22,843 nt of DNA. Source: Clostridia bacterium. Its GTDB lineage: Bacteria; Bacillota_A; Clostridia; Oscillospirales; CAG-272. Location: positions 1 to 22,843 of the forward strand of contig JAFTLD010000046.1 of the NCBI GenBank assembly GCA_017452945.1, read 5' to 3'. The position numbers were made by a program, and so were the translations under genes. The notes under the pieces were generated by a model, which saw only the letters and a program-made list of their open reading frames with translations, ran no database searches and was not told where the DNA came from. Below are positions 15,059 through 22,756 of this stretch, piece by piece. Every line of letters starts with the position of its first letter. Position 1 is the stretch's first letter.

Positions 15059-15218
15059 GTAACAGGGGACGGTTCTCTGTTACATTATTTCCCCTTATAC
15101 TATAAGGGATTTTGCGTGTTGCGCGTAACGGGAGGACAGGCCCTTGTTACACCGCGATATCGGTTTTTGTGTCGTGTTCGGGCGTGGCGCAGCGTAACAA
15201 TGCTCCGTCCCCGGTTAC
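15059..15218. mobile_element. Miniature repeat element, copy B (complete)
   Basis: This 160-bp element is bounded by GTAACAGGGGACGG (15059-15072) and CCGTCCCCGGTTAC (15205-15218), a terminal inverted repeat with 13 of 14 matching. Inside are more GTTAC/GTAAC units and a small palindrome (CCTTATACTATAAGG). It matches copy A at 14059-14211. It encodes no transposase, so it would move only in trans. The rest of the gap 14952-15357 shows no gene that I can support; a short frame across it is repeat sequence. Confidence 0.75.
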
Positions 15219-15357
15219 GCGCGTTCCCGAACACTTGGGTAAAATTTGACGCTTTTTTGTCGTAAGTTTGGGGCAAGCAAGCGTGTAACTGCGAGGCCTG
15301 TTCCCTTCCTTGCCCTTTTCCAAATGGTTTTCTATTGTGCGAATAACGAGTCTATCT

Positions 15358-15795
15358 TCAACCCGATATATTGTAATGAATTTGTATATTAGGTGGACTG
15401 TATACAGGATCCGAGCCTGCATTAATACAAATATACCCCCATGGAAATTCCTTTTGTTTTAGCGGAAGCCTTCGTTGACACCATCTGTACAATAATTCTC
15501 GGGCTTCTTCCAAATCCATATTTGGTATATATCGATCGTCGCTCGTGTTGGTCGTATGTTGCGGAAACAAGGTAACGCTCAGCAATTTGTCCCCGACAAA
15601 ACAAATATGTGTATAGATATATTCATTGGGTTCCAAATCGCACCAAATGTAATAGTGTAAATACTCAACATTGATTTGATAGTACGAAATAATAAGATTG
15701 GGGATGCTTTGTTCCAACTGACGCGGAGTCAGTGCAGAATCTATAGAAAACCCTGTATCCATCAAACAAATATTTCCTGTATGCGTGTTAATCAT
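15358..15795 (-). CDS. Probable immunity protein of the toxin island
   Basis: This 145-residue soluble protein starts 24 bases after the stop of the toxin-like gene (AAGGA about 10 bases before ATG), the usual spacing of a toxin-immunity pair. Its layout (NTHTGNICLMDTGFSID near the start, LTPRQLEQS, a central ICFVGDKLLSVTLF strand pair, a Trp-rich helix, then FPWGYICINAGSDP and a final beta strand) resembles the widespread small immunity-like family with 'TGxIxLxxG...WGxI' ends that follows contact-dependent and LXG-type toxins. This is pattern recognition, not a search. Its AT-rich codons match the toxin. It would neutralise the toxin in the producing cell by direct binding. Confidence 0.6.
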   Translation of the reverse strand: MINTHTGNICLMDTGFSIDSALTPRQLEQSIPNLIISYYQINVEYLHYYIWCDLEPNEYIYTHICFVGDKLLSVTLFPQHTTNTSDDRYIPNMDLEEARELLYRWCQRRLPLKQKEFPWGYICINAGSDPVYSPPNIQIHYNISG

Positions 15796-15819
15796 GTTGT
15801 ATTATCCTTGTAAATTATT

Positions 15820-17157
15820 TTATGGAATATTTGTTAAGTCGAAAATTCTACCGCTAAATTCAACGTACTGTGTCCATTCTTCAATATAGTATTGCGTAAA
15901 GCCGCCATTGCCATATGATGGATTTGCTAATGCTTGTCCAGTTGCCACATATACATCTTCAGTAACTGTATATTCAGCAATTTTGTAATTCGGGTATTGC
16001 CTAGACATTTGTGTTCCGCTATATATAGAATCATAATCGAAATTTACTTTCAGTACATCCTCTTCTGTTGTATACCATGCTCCTTGATATAAATGATTAG
16101 AATCTTGGCACACCCTGAATAATTTGGTGCCTTTTTTCAACAATGTGGGCTGAAAACTATCTTTCTGATATCCTCCTGCTGTTTGTGCATTCTGTGCATT
16201 TTGAATAACATGCCGTGCATCATCACACATTTTTCTCGCTGCACTCTGCTCGCTGGCAATGTCTTCTGGCGTAGCTGGTGTATAAATATTTACCTGATCG
16301 AGAGTTGTTATCGTATATGCTGCATATTGAAACCAATAAAAATCGAACAGGCATCGCAAGCCATCAAAAGATAACGATAAATTATCTCTGCTATATCCTC
16401 CACGCCGCCCCACATCTACTTGGCTAATAAATTGCCGAACAGTCTCTTGGTCAACGAGTTCCAAACCGAATTTTTGATACAAGCCATCACAAATTTCTTC
16501 GTCACTTTTCCCGACACTTAGCATTTTTACTGCGTAAAGATACCATTCAGTTCTCAAAATATAGGGGTCTAATCCGGGGTTACGCTCCCATTCATGACAG
16601 GAAATTGTTCCAAGACAGCCTCCGTGCATATATAGATAGTCTTGCACATCAGGCTCAAATTGTCTCAATATATCTTCGACATATACATAACATACAAGAA
16701 TGATATCGTCATCACTATTCCTTGCTTCCAACCATGCTAAGCCCGGAGAATATCCTCTCACAGTCATTTCCGACAAATCAAATACTGCTACACCATTACT
16801 ATATGCGTACCAGGTCACATCAGTCAATAAAGAGGCATAATCAGATAAATATGCATCAACACTAATCGGAAAACTTCCAATTTCCTCATAAGATGCTGCT
16901 TTAGCGAATGTACAAGGGATAACAACAGAAGACGCATTGACATAAATGGAAAATGTTTTTTCAATATTGGTAGCCTTGTGTATAGCTTTTATCGTTACAT
17001 TTCCGGAAGCGACACCCTCAAAACTATAATTTTCTTGCTCATAATTTACACGCTGTCCACCTGATGAAATTAGGTAAACAAAATCGTTATAACAACCCCA
17101 AGTCGCATCCCCAACGTTATTCAATGATACGCTTGTTTTCTCGCCAACACCGATCAA
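15820..17157 (-). CDS. Polymorphic-toxin-like protein, Ig-like N-terminus and ART-like C-terminus; 5' end uncertain
   Basis: The frame as given (445 residues) starts at a TTG with no ribosome binding site. Residues 1-160 are beta-rich with the 'VGEKTSVSLNN' opening of bacterial Ig-like domains. Residues 160-337 are mostly helical. The last 108 residues contain KLFRV (Arg348), GAWYTT (359-364) and GGFTQYY (418-424), the spacing seen in ADP-ribosyltransferase-like toxin domains (RV...G-W-T...GG-Q-Y/V). An NAD-consuming toxin is a reasonable but unproven reading. The same frame stays open upstream to a TAG at 17347-17349 with protein-like codons (for example WRIPSINDYEELQ) but no ATG, GTG or TTG, so the start is truncated, frameshifted or non-standard. 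A small immunity candidate follows after 24 bases. Confidence 0.6.
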   Translation of the reverse strand: MIGVGEKTSVSLNNVGDATWGCYNDFVYLISSGGQRVNYEQENYSFEGVASGNVTIKAIHKATNIEKTFSIYVNASSVVIPCTFAKAASYEEIGSFPISVDAYLSDYASLLTDVTWYAYSNGVAVFDLSEMTVRGYSPGLAWLEARNSDDDIILVCYVYVEDILRQFEPDVQDYLYMHGGCLGTISCHEWERNPGLDPYILRTEWYLYAVKMLSVGKSDEEICDGLYQKFGLELVDQETVRQFISQVDVGRRGGYSRDNLSLSFDGLRCLFDFYWFQYAAYTITTLDQVNIYTPATPEDIASEQSAARKMCDDARHVIQNAQNAQTAGGYQKDSFQPTLLKKGTKLFRVCQDSNHLYQGAWYTTEEDVLKVNFDYDSIYSGTQMSRQYPNYKIAEYTVTEDVYVATGQALANPSYGNGGFTQYYIEEWTQYVEFSGRIFDLTNIP

Positions 17158-17331
17158 TAAATTATTAAAAGAAAAATCGTTTTCTTGCAGTTCTTCATAA
17201 TCATTTATACTCGGAATACGCCATTTGCAGTTTGCACCGTCTGTTCCTAATTGTAAGCCAAATATCAGAGAATTATTATCATCAGTAACAGCATAAAGAT
17301 ACTTGGTTCCACGTGGCCTATGGCCAAGAAA

Positions 17332-17360
17332 ATTATACCATATATTCTATGGTTTGTCAA
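17332..17360 (-). promoter_or_regulatory. Exact-consensus promoter upstream of the toxin-like gene
   Basis: The minus strand has TTGACA (17360-17355), a 17-bp spacer and TATAAT (17337-17332), with TGG before the -10 as an extended element. Transcription would start near 17325, about 170 bases before the TTG at 17157. A 7-bp inverted repeat (GAATGGG at 17388-17394, CCCATTC at 17402-17408) lies 28 bp upstream and could be an operator. The rest of the AT-rich gap 17361-17550 shows no gene. Confidence 0.85.
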
Positions 17361-17544
17361 TATTATTTGTACATCGTGCGCATATCGGAATGGGTATTGT
17401 TCCCATTCATTATATAAATGACGAAAAATGCGATTTTTTTACACTTTTTTGAAAAGTTTTTATGTAAACGTTTTGTGAACAAGATTTCTTTTTTATCCCC
17501 TATTTATATAAAGTCGTTTTTGGGCAAAATTCTTCAAAAATGCT

Positions 17545-17586
17545 AAAATACAAGGGCAGAGCCAATCTCAAATCGGCTCTGCCCTT
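17545..17586 (-). terminator. Terminator of the rhaB-prs operon
   Basis: A perfect 12-bp stem (17552-17563 with 17575-17586) closes an 11-base loop and is followed on the minus strand by GTATTTTAG. It lies 11 bases after the prs stop. The U-tract is imperfect but the stem is strong. Confidence 0.8.
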
Positions 17587-17597
17587 TTGCTATTTGT

Positions 17598-18743
17598 TTA
17601 GATATCCATCTTGATCTGGCCCTGTGCGGCAAGCTCAGCCTTATGCTTTTCCATAAGTGCATTGATCTTGGTCACGGGATCAAGCAGGTCACTGATGGTG
17701 GTGTCGTGGTTGAGCGTTTCCACAATGTAGGAAACGTACTTGGACATATCAACCTCGACAAACCAAGGTCTATCTGCAAGCTCGGGACGGCGGTACACCA
17801 GGTTAGTGGACAGCACGCGGTCAATCAGGCCTGTTTCATAAGCCTTATCGAACTTATCGCAGCCGTCGGTAAACAGACCGAACGATGCAGCGGCAAATAC
17901 GCGCTTTGCGCCTCTGCTCTTAAGCTGGCTTGCAACGTCAAGCAGAGATTCACCCGAGGAGATCATATCGTCCACGATCAGTGCATCCATACCATGCAGA
18001 TCCTGACCGAGATACTCATGTGCCTCAATGGGATTCTTTCCGTTAACAACAACCGAGTAATTACGGCGTTTATAGAACATACCGATATTCAGCTCCAACA
18101 CCGAGGAATAGTACATGCATCTCTGCATAGCACCCTCGTCGGGAGAAATGATCATCATATGATCTTTATCGATCACAATATCGGGAACGCTGCGAACCAG
18201 AGCCTTGATCATCTGATATGTAGGTCTGACATCGTCAAATCCATGCAGCGGAATAGCATTACAAATTCGGGGGTCATGTGCGTCAAAGGTGATAATGTTG
18301 GAAACACCCATCGCAACCAGCTCTTGCAGCATCAGCGCACAGTCCAGAGATTCTCTTGCCTGTCTGCGGTGCTGTCTGCCTTCGTAAAGCATGGGCATGA
18401 TCACGGTGATTCTTCTTGCCTTTCCCGCGATAGCGGCAATAATGCGCTTGAGGTCGGCATAATGGTCGTCGGGGCTCATGGGAACGGGCATGCCGTACAT
18501 CTTGTAGGTAACGCTGTAATTGAATACGTCACAAATGATGTAAACATCCTGTCCGCGCATGGACTGCTTGATCAACGCTTTTGCCTCGCCCGTACCGAAT
18601 CTGGGGCAAGTAACGTTGACAAGATAGGTGTCGTCTTGGCCAAGGCCATGCCAGTCCTTAAGATAATAGTCAACCTTTTTTGCGATCTCCTCGCATCCGC
18701 GCATGCCGATCACGCTGAGATCGGCAAATTGCTGTTCCTTCAT
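17598..18743 (-). CDS. prs: Ribose-phosphate pyrophosphokinase (long form)
   Basis: Prs makes PRPP from ribose 5-phosphate and ATP for nucleotide, histidine and tryptophan synthesis. The 381-residue protein is longer than the usual 310-320, with an extra N-terminal part. It has the PRPP-binding loop VDDMISSGES (257-266), a FDAHDPRICNA segment in the place of the catalytic 'DLH' loop, and GRQHRRQARES near 122-132 in place of the usual ARQDRK flexible loop. This divergent long form is known in Clostridia and may be a second Prs with altered regulation. The ATG at 18743 is chosen because GGAGG lies 6 bases before it; a TTG further upstream would place that site inside the gene. It follows rhaB by 39 bases with no terminator between. 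Confidence 0.85.
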   Translation of the reverse strand: MKEQQFADLSVIGMRGCEEIAKKVDYYLKDWHGLGQDDTYLVNVTCPRFGTGEAKALIKQSMRGQDVYIICDVFNYSVTYKMYGMPVPMSPDDHYADLKRIIAAIAGKARRITVIMPMLYEGRQHRRQARESLDCALMLQELVAMGVSNIITFDAHDPRICNAIPLHGFDDVRPTYQMIKALVRSVPDIVIDKDHMMIISPDEGAMQRCMYYSSVLELNIGMFYKRRNYSVVVNGKNPIEAHEYLGQDLHGMDALIVDDMISSGESLLDVASQLKSRGAKRVFAAASFGLFTDGCDKFDKAYETGLIDRVLSTNLVYRRPELADRPWFVEVDMSKYVSYIVETLNHDTTISDLLDPVTKINALMEKHKAELAAQGQIKMDI

Positions 18744-18782
18744 GTTGTACCTCCGTAACAAGTATCGTTATGTCAAATTGTC

Positions 18783-20255
18783 TTACTGCAGCTTGCAGAA
18801 ACGCTCATACGCTTCGTCCCATGCTTCTCTTTCGGTGCAGGGCTGGTAGTGCTTCATCTCAAAGGAGTTAGCAACCACTTCTCTTGCCTCGGCCAGATCC
18901 TTGATCGCGCCCTGTGCGATGCACTGCATGATCAGGTTACCGATTGCGGTAGCCTCTTCGGGGCCTGCACATACGGGAATGCCGCATGCGTCTGCGGTCA
19001 TCTGGGACAGGAACTTATCCTTGGTGCCGCCGCCCACGACGTTGATCATGGTTGCGGGCTTGCCGCGCAGCTGTCCAATAGTGTCTACTGTATAACGGTA
19101 CTTGAGAGCCAAGGACTCGTAAATGCAGCGAACGATCTCGCCAACGCTCTCGGGAACGGGCTGACCGGTCATACGGCAATACTCACGGATCTTTTCGGGC
19201 ATGTTACCGGGAGTACCGAACGACTTATAGTCAACGTTGATGAGCGAGCGGAAGGGCGTGCATTCCTTAGCCCAGGCTTCCATCTGAGCGAACGAGTAAT
19301 CCTTACCTTCTCTCTTCCACTGTCTTCTGGATTCCTGAATGATCCAAAGACCCATGATGTTCTTGAGGAAGCGGATGGTGCCCATAGCACCGCCCTCGTT
19401 GGTCAGGTTAGCGGCTCTGGTAGCGTCATTGATCAGCGGAGCGTCAAGCTCTGCGCCCATGAGCGACCATGTGCCGGAGGAAATGTAAATGAAGTCCTTA
19501 TCGGTAGCAGGTACTGCGATAACTGCGGAGGCAGTATCGTGCGATGCGGTGGTATAGACCTGAATGCGGTTCTTACCCACCTCATCGGTAATGGAAGGCA
19601 GCAATGCACCGAGGTTGGTACCGGGCTCGACCATAGGAGCGAACTTGCTCTCGGGAATGCCCAGCTTTGCGATCAGCTCGGAGGAGATCTTTCTGGAGCT
19701 TGCATCCAGAATCATACCGGTGGAGGCGATGGTATATTCGGTTGCCATCTTACCGGTCAGGAAATAGTTGAGCAGGTCGGGAATAAACAGGATCTTATCT
19801 GCTCTGTCAAAGCCCTCTGCATTATCTCTCTTCTCCACGGCAAGCTGATTGAGCGTGTTGAAGTCGATTGCCTGAATACCCGTGATATTGTAAATCTCTT
19901 CGGGGGATACGAAGTTCTTAACGTAATCGGTCACGTTCTCGGTTCTCGTGTCACGGTAGTGAATGGGGTTTGCCATCAATCTGCCGTTTTTATCGACCAT
20001 GCCGTAGTCAACGCCCCATGTGTCAATACCCATGCTGGCAATGTCGTCACCGTCGATGATGGTCTTTGTGATCGAATTCTTGATCTCAAAGTAGATGCGC
20101 AGAATGTCCCATGTAAATCTGCCGTTCACATACATAGGATCATTGGAGAAGCGGTGATTCTCGCGCAAGGTCAGCTTCTCGCCGTCAAAGGAGCCAACGA
20201 TACCTCTGCCGCTGGACGCGCCAAGGTCGATGGCAAGCATTTTCAATTCAGCCAT
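18783..20255 (-). CDS. rhaB: Rhamnulokinase
   Basis: RhaB phosphorylates L-rhamnulose at C1 with ATP in the L-rhamnose pathway (isomerase, kinase, aldolase). The 490-residue protein has the FGGY-kinase start IDLGASSGRG (residues 9-18), the substrate-domain motif GIDTWGVDYG, HYRDTRT, and the C-terminal ATP-binding region NVVGGGTKDKFLSQMTADA. Full length and typical of RhaB rather than xylulose or glycerol kinase. No rhaA or rhaD is in the window, so the rest of the pathway lies elsewhere. The ribosome binding site GGGAGGG lies before the ATG. It heads a likely operon with prs. Confidence 0.93.
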   Translation of the reverse strand: MAELKMLAIDLGASSGRGIVGSFDGEKLTLRENHRFSNDPMYVNGRFTWDILRIYFEIKNSITKTIIDGDDIASMGIDTWGVDYGMVDKNGRLMANPIHYRDTRTENVTDYVKNFVSPEEIYNITGIQAIDFNTLNQLAVEKRDNAEGFDRADKILFIPDLLNYFLTGKMATEYTIASTGMILDASSRKISSELIAKLGIPESKFAPMVEPGTNLGALLPSITDEVGKNRIQVYTTASHDTASAVIAVPATDKDFIYISSGTWSLMGAELDAPLINDATRAANLTNEGGAMGTIRFLKNIMGLWIIQESRRQWKREGKDYSFAQMEAWAKECTPFRSLINVDYKSFGTPGNMPEKIREYCRMTGQPVPESVGEIVRCIYESLALKYRYTVDTIGQLRGKPATMINVVGGGTKDKFLSQMTADACGIPVCAGPEEATAIGNLIMQCIAQGAIKDLAEAREVVANSFEMKHYQPCTEREAWDEAYERFCKLQ

Positions 20256-20305
20256 ATTACCCTCCCAAAAAGTGATGTGTTGGTTGACAAAAATAGTGAT
20301 AGTAC

Positions 20306-20349
20306 ATTATACCACATTTTTCGCAAAATAGTGTGAACTTTGTGTGAAC
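20306..20349 (-). promoter_or_regulatory. rhaB promoter with paired direct repeat
   Basis: The minus strand has an extended -10 (TGG, TATAAT at 20311-20306). GTGTGAAC occurs twice on the plus strand, at 20331-20338 and 20342-20349, a period of 11 bp (one helical turn), covering the -35 region. No consensus -35 is visible, which fits an activator-dependent promoter; this is an inference. Confidence 0.6.
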
Positions 20350-20409
20350 GATGCGGATTTTATAAGATATTTCTTGAAATGCTGTAAATTGCAAAAATGC
20401 CATCTGTCC

Positions 20410-20543
20410 ACGTGTAGGGTGCGACGTCCTCAATGGTATGCACACCTGCCTTTGTAGAGACCATCCTCCCGGGCGGCCCGAATTCTCACGGGCGATTCGT
20501 GAATCGCCCCTACGGTGACACGTAAACCGCCCCTACAGACAAC
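20410..20543. repeat. Intergenic repeat with GGGCGATTC palindrome
   Basis: This GC-rich stretch includes the palindrome GGGCGATTC GT GAATCGCCC (20490-20509) and repeated CGCCCCTAC units. Sequences of this type occur many times between genes in gut Clostridia. It encodes nothing that I can support, and lies between the rhaB promoter region and the next terminator. Confidence 0.6.
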
Positions 20544-20545
20544 AG

Positions 20546-20584
20546 AAAAAAATGAGAGAATCCCCGCTCGGTGGGGATTCTCTC
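20546..20584 (-). terminator. Terminator of the 223-residue membrane protein gene
   Basis: A 12-bp stem (20554-20565 with 20573-20584) closes a 7-base loop and is followed on the minus strand by ATTTTTTTC. It lies 14 bases after the stop codon. Confidence 0.9.
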
Positions 20585-20597
20585 TTAATATTGGGAT

Positions 20598-21269
20598 TTA
20601 TTTGTTTTTCTTCTTTTCTCTTCTGGCGCGTCTTGCCGCTCTGAGCTCTTCCTTTGTAGGTCTGTCGGATTCCGGCACTACAGGCGCAAGAATTCCCGTC
20701 AGATGCCAGCCCTTACGGCCGATGTTATATGCTGCAAACGAGGTAAGCAGCGCAGGAACAGGCAGCAAAAAGAAGACCCACCACTGATTCATCAGCGCAA
20801 ATCCGCCTGCAAACTCATGCTGAATAATACCCAGATACATACCGTGGATAAACTTGGTAACAAGATCTGCCACAAATCCGATCGAGGTGCACACCTCATT
20901 ATTCGGGAAGGCATACCCCAAAGTGATCAATCCCGCAAGGATAAAATTGGGTACGTTGGCACAAAGTGCAATCAAAAGCCCCTTGAAAATATTGGGCTTG
21001 GTGCCGCGCAGCTGATTGGTCATTTCGTCCTTGCCGCCGATCTCCCAGATCTGCACGTAGAGCAAAAACAGATAAAATATAATTGCGCATACGCTCGTAA
21101 CCAAAAGCAAGATCTCAGTCGTCCCGCCTGCAGTACCCGTTTCACTGTTTTGCGTGCCGATACCTGTCACGGCAATGGCAAGCGCAAAGCCGAAAAATCC
21201 ACCGATCGCACTCTGCACCAGCAGCATGCGTACAAAATCATAAGAATGCTTGGTAAAAAAGTTTTTCAT
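20598..21269 (-). CDS. Polytopic membrane protein, unknown function
   Basis: This 223-residue protein has four to five membrane segments (about residues 12-36, 50-72, 92-116, perhaps 130-148, 158-180) and a strongly basic cytosolic C-terminal tail (RRARREKKKNK). I recognise no family or catalytic motif. A CGGAG site lies before the ATG. Its promoter (TTGTTT, 17 bp, TATAAT at 21329-21301) and terminator make it a single-gene unit, divergent from the recombinase gene. Codon use resembles the housekeeping genes, so it looks native. Confidence 0.75.
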   Translation of the reverse strand: MKNFFTKHSYDFVRMLLVQSAIGGFFGFALAIAVTGIGTQNSETGTAGGTTEILLLVTSVCAIIFYLFLLYVQIWEIGGKDEMTNQLRGTKPNIFKGLLIALCANVPNFILAGLITLGYAFPNNEVCTSIGFVADLVTKFIHGMYLGIIQHEFAGGFALMNQWWVFFLLPVPALLTSFAAYNIGRKGWHLTGILAPVVPESDRPTKEELRAARRARREKKKNK

Positions 21270-21300
21270 AGATGCTCCGTTTCACATTTATGTTGTCATC

Positions 21301-21329
21301 ATTATACCGATTATTTGTAAATAAAACAA
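21301..21329 (-). promoter_or_regulatory. Promoter of the 223-residue membrane protein gene
   Basis: On the minus strand TTGTTT (21329-21324), a 17-bp spacer and TATAAT (21306-21301) lie 32 bp upstream of the start codon. Confidence 0.7.
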
Positions 21330-21381
21330 GTACGGTCGAGGAATGTTTACAGTTTATCCACTAAAAAATCACGGCTTGGTG

Positions 21382-21387
21382 TATAAT
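21382..21387 (+). promoter_or_regulatory. -10 box of the tyrosine recombinase gene
   Basis: TATAAT on the plus strand lies 33 bp before the chosen ATG at 21421. No good -35 is seen at 17 bp. The box rules out earlier in-frame starts, since they would precede the transcript. Confidence 0.55.
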
Positions 21388-21420
21388 AGTAATAGAATGT
21401 TAAAAAAGAGGTTTGAAGTT

Positions 21421-22431
21421 ATGCCGTACACAGTCAATATAGAAGAATTCCCTGCCGTGCTCAGGGAATTCGCTTCCTATAAATCGGTCATCCAGGGATG
21501 CTCTGATAAAACCGTAAGTGAATACCTCTCGGATCTGCGCACCTTTTTCCGCTGGCTTCGCGCCACCGAAAAAGGCTTACCCACACAGGGTGAAGATTTT
21601 GATAAAATTGAGATCTTGCACGTGGACGTGGACTATATCAAGGGCATTACCACCGACCGCATCTATGAATTTTTGGTATTCACAGGTACGGTACGCGGCA
21701 ATGCAGGTGCAGCCAAGGCGCGGAAGCTTTCCGCCATCAAAGCCTTATATAAATATCTGACAGTCAAGCGCCACCTGCTCGAAACCAATCCCGCTGCCGA
21801 CATTGAAACGCCCAAAAAGAAAAAGGCGCTGCCCAAGCACCTTTCCTTGGAGGAATGCCGTGTGCTGCTGGATGCAATCAAAAACGACACTGCCTCCCCC
21901 AACCGCGTACGAGATTGGTGCATGATCACACTGTTTTTGAACTGCGGCATGCGTGTTTCCGAGCTTTCGGGTATCAATCTGCCCGATCTTGACCGCGAAT
22001 ACCGTTCTTTGCGCGTAATTGGTAAAGGTAACAAGGAACGTATTATTTATCTCAACGACTCCTGCCGCGCTGCCCTTTCGCAGTACATGCAGGTGCGCAT
22101 GCAGGAAAAATATAAGAAGAATACGGACAAAGCGTTGTTTTTGAGTGAGCGATGCCAACGCATCAGCGTCAAGACCATCCAGTATACCGTATACAAATAC
22201 CTTGATCTTGCCGGCCTTGGTGCCAAGCACTACTCGGTACATAAGCTGCGCCACACAGCTGCCACGCTGATGTATCAATCGGGCGACGTGGACGTACGCG
22301 TACTCAAGGAGATCTTAGGCCACGAGCAGCTCAACACCACGCAGATCTATACCCACGTGGCAAATAAGGATATGGAAAAAGCAATGTCAGCCAATCCCCT
22401 TGCAGGAGAGGGCGGATTGGATGATGAATAA
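21421..22431 (+). CDS. Tyrosine recombinase, XerC/XerD type
   Basis: This 336-residue integrase-family protein has an N-terminal SAM-like core-binding domain (residues about 8-120) and a C-terminal catalytic domain. All catalytic residues are visible: Arg178 (CGMRVSELSG), Lys202 (VIGKGNKER), His274 and Arg277 (SVHKLRHTAA), His301 (ILGHEQL) and the nucleophile Tyr310 (TTQIYTHV). The size and motifs fit chromosome-dimer resolvases of the XerC/D class rather than phage integrases; XerC versus XerD cannot be told apart here. The start at 21421 has GAGG 9 bases upstream and lies after the -10 box. It is the only clear plus-strand gene, and no dif-like site is identified nearby. Confidence 0.9.
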   Translation: MPYTVNIEEFPAVLREFASYKSVIQGCSDKTVSEYLSDLRTFFRWLRATEKGLPTQGEDFDKIEILHVDVDYIKGITTDRIYEFLVFTGTVRGNAGAAKARKLSAIKALYKYLTVKRHLLETNPAADIETPKKKKALPKHLSLEECRVLLDAIKNDTASPNRVRDWCMITLFLNCGMRVSELSGINLPDLDREYRSLRVIGKGNKERIIYLNDSCRAALSQYMQVRMQEKYKKNTDKALFLSERCQRISVKTIQYTVYKYLDLAGLGAKHYSVHKLRHTAATLMYQSGDVDVRVLKEILGHEQLNTTQIYTHVANKDMEKAMSANPLAGEGGLDDE

Positions 22432-22473
22432 GCAGAAACAAACGTAGTACCTTGTAACGACTAAAACTATATA

Positions 22474-22571
22474 GCGCCCGCTGTCATCCTCGAGCAAGCA
22501 GCCCTGCCAAGATTCTTCGCTACGCTCGAGAATGACAGGCAGGGCTGCGCCGCGAAGAATCTTGCGGGCGC
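22474..22571. repeat. Nested intergenic repeat (copy inserted in copy)
   Basis: Four inverted pairs are interleaved in the order A B C D B' C' D' A': A 22474-22481/22564-22571; B 22481-22495/22524-22538 (14 of 15); C 22498-22507/22539-22548; D 22509-22520/22552-22563. The outer copy (CTGTCAT...GAAGAATCTT) contains an inverted second copy flanked by GCAGCCCTGC. This fits insertion of one mobile repeat into another. No gene is present. Confidence 0.7.
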
Positions 22572-22646
22572 GATAATAATATGTAAATTTTTCGTTGTGA
22601 CAATGTAGTAGGGGCAACCATCGGACTGATAAATTAGCGGAAGAAT

Positions 22647-22688
22647 AGCGGGAATTTGTTCATGTATGAGCAAATTCCTGCTGTTTTA
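22647..22688 (+). terminator. Hairpin, possible terminator of the recombinase transcript
   Basis: A 12-bp stem with one mismatch (22647-22658 with 22671-22682), extended by TCAT/ATGA inside, is followed by GTTTTAG on the plus strand. It is about 215 bases after the recombinase stop, so its link to that gene is weak. Confidence 0.4.
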
Positions 22689-22756
22689 GTATATGAAGAC
22701 GTGAAGGAGCGTCCGTATAATGCACCTCATCCGTCGCAAGCTTGCGTTTGCCACCT

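Noticed and set aside
15147..15422. 91-codon minus-strand frame
   Set aside because: It runs through the miniature repeat element and the end of the immunity gene in another frame; it has no ribosome binding site.
17300..17325. Riboswitch in the toxin leader (CTTGG/CCAAG hairpin)
   Set aside because: A small hairpin is possible but no known riboswitch core is present, and the region also reads as coding in the toxin frame.
17461..17475. Possible catabolite-control (cre) site ATGTAAACGTTTTG
   Set aside because: It fits part of the consensus but lacks the final CA and lies in a very AT-rich gap far from a start codon; too weak to report.
18849..20336. Long plus-strand open frame (495 codons) opposite rhaB
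   Set aside because: It is a shadow of a well-supported rhamnulokinase on the minus strand, without a ribosome binding site or family match. The same holds for long frames opposite prs (17643-18758) and uvrC/rsmD (6667-8076).
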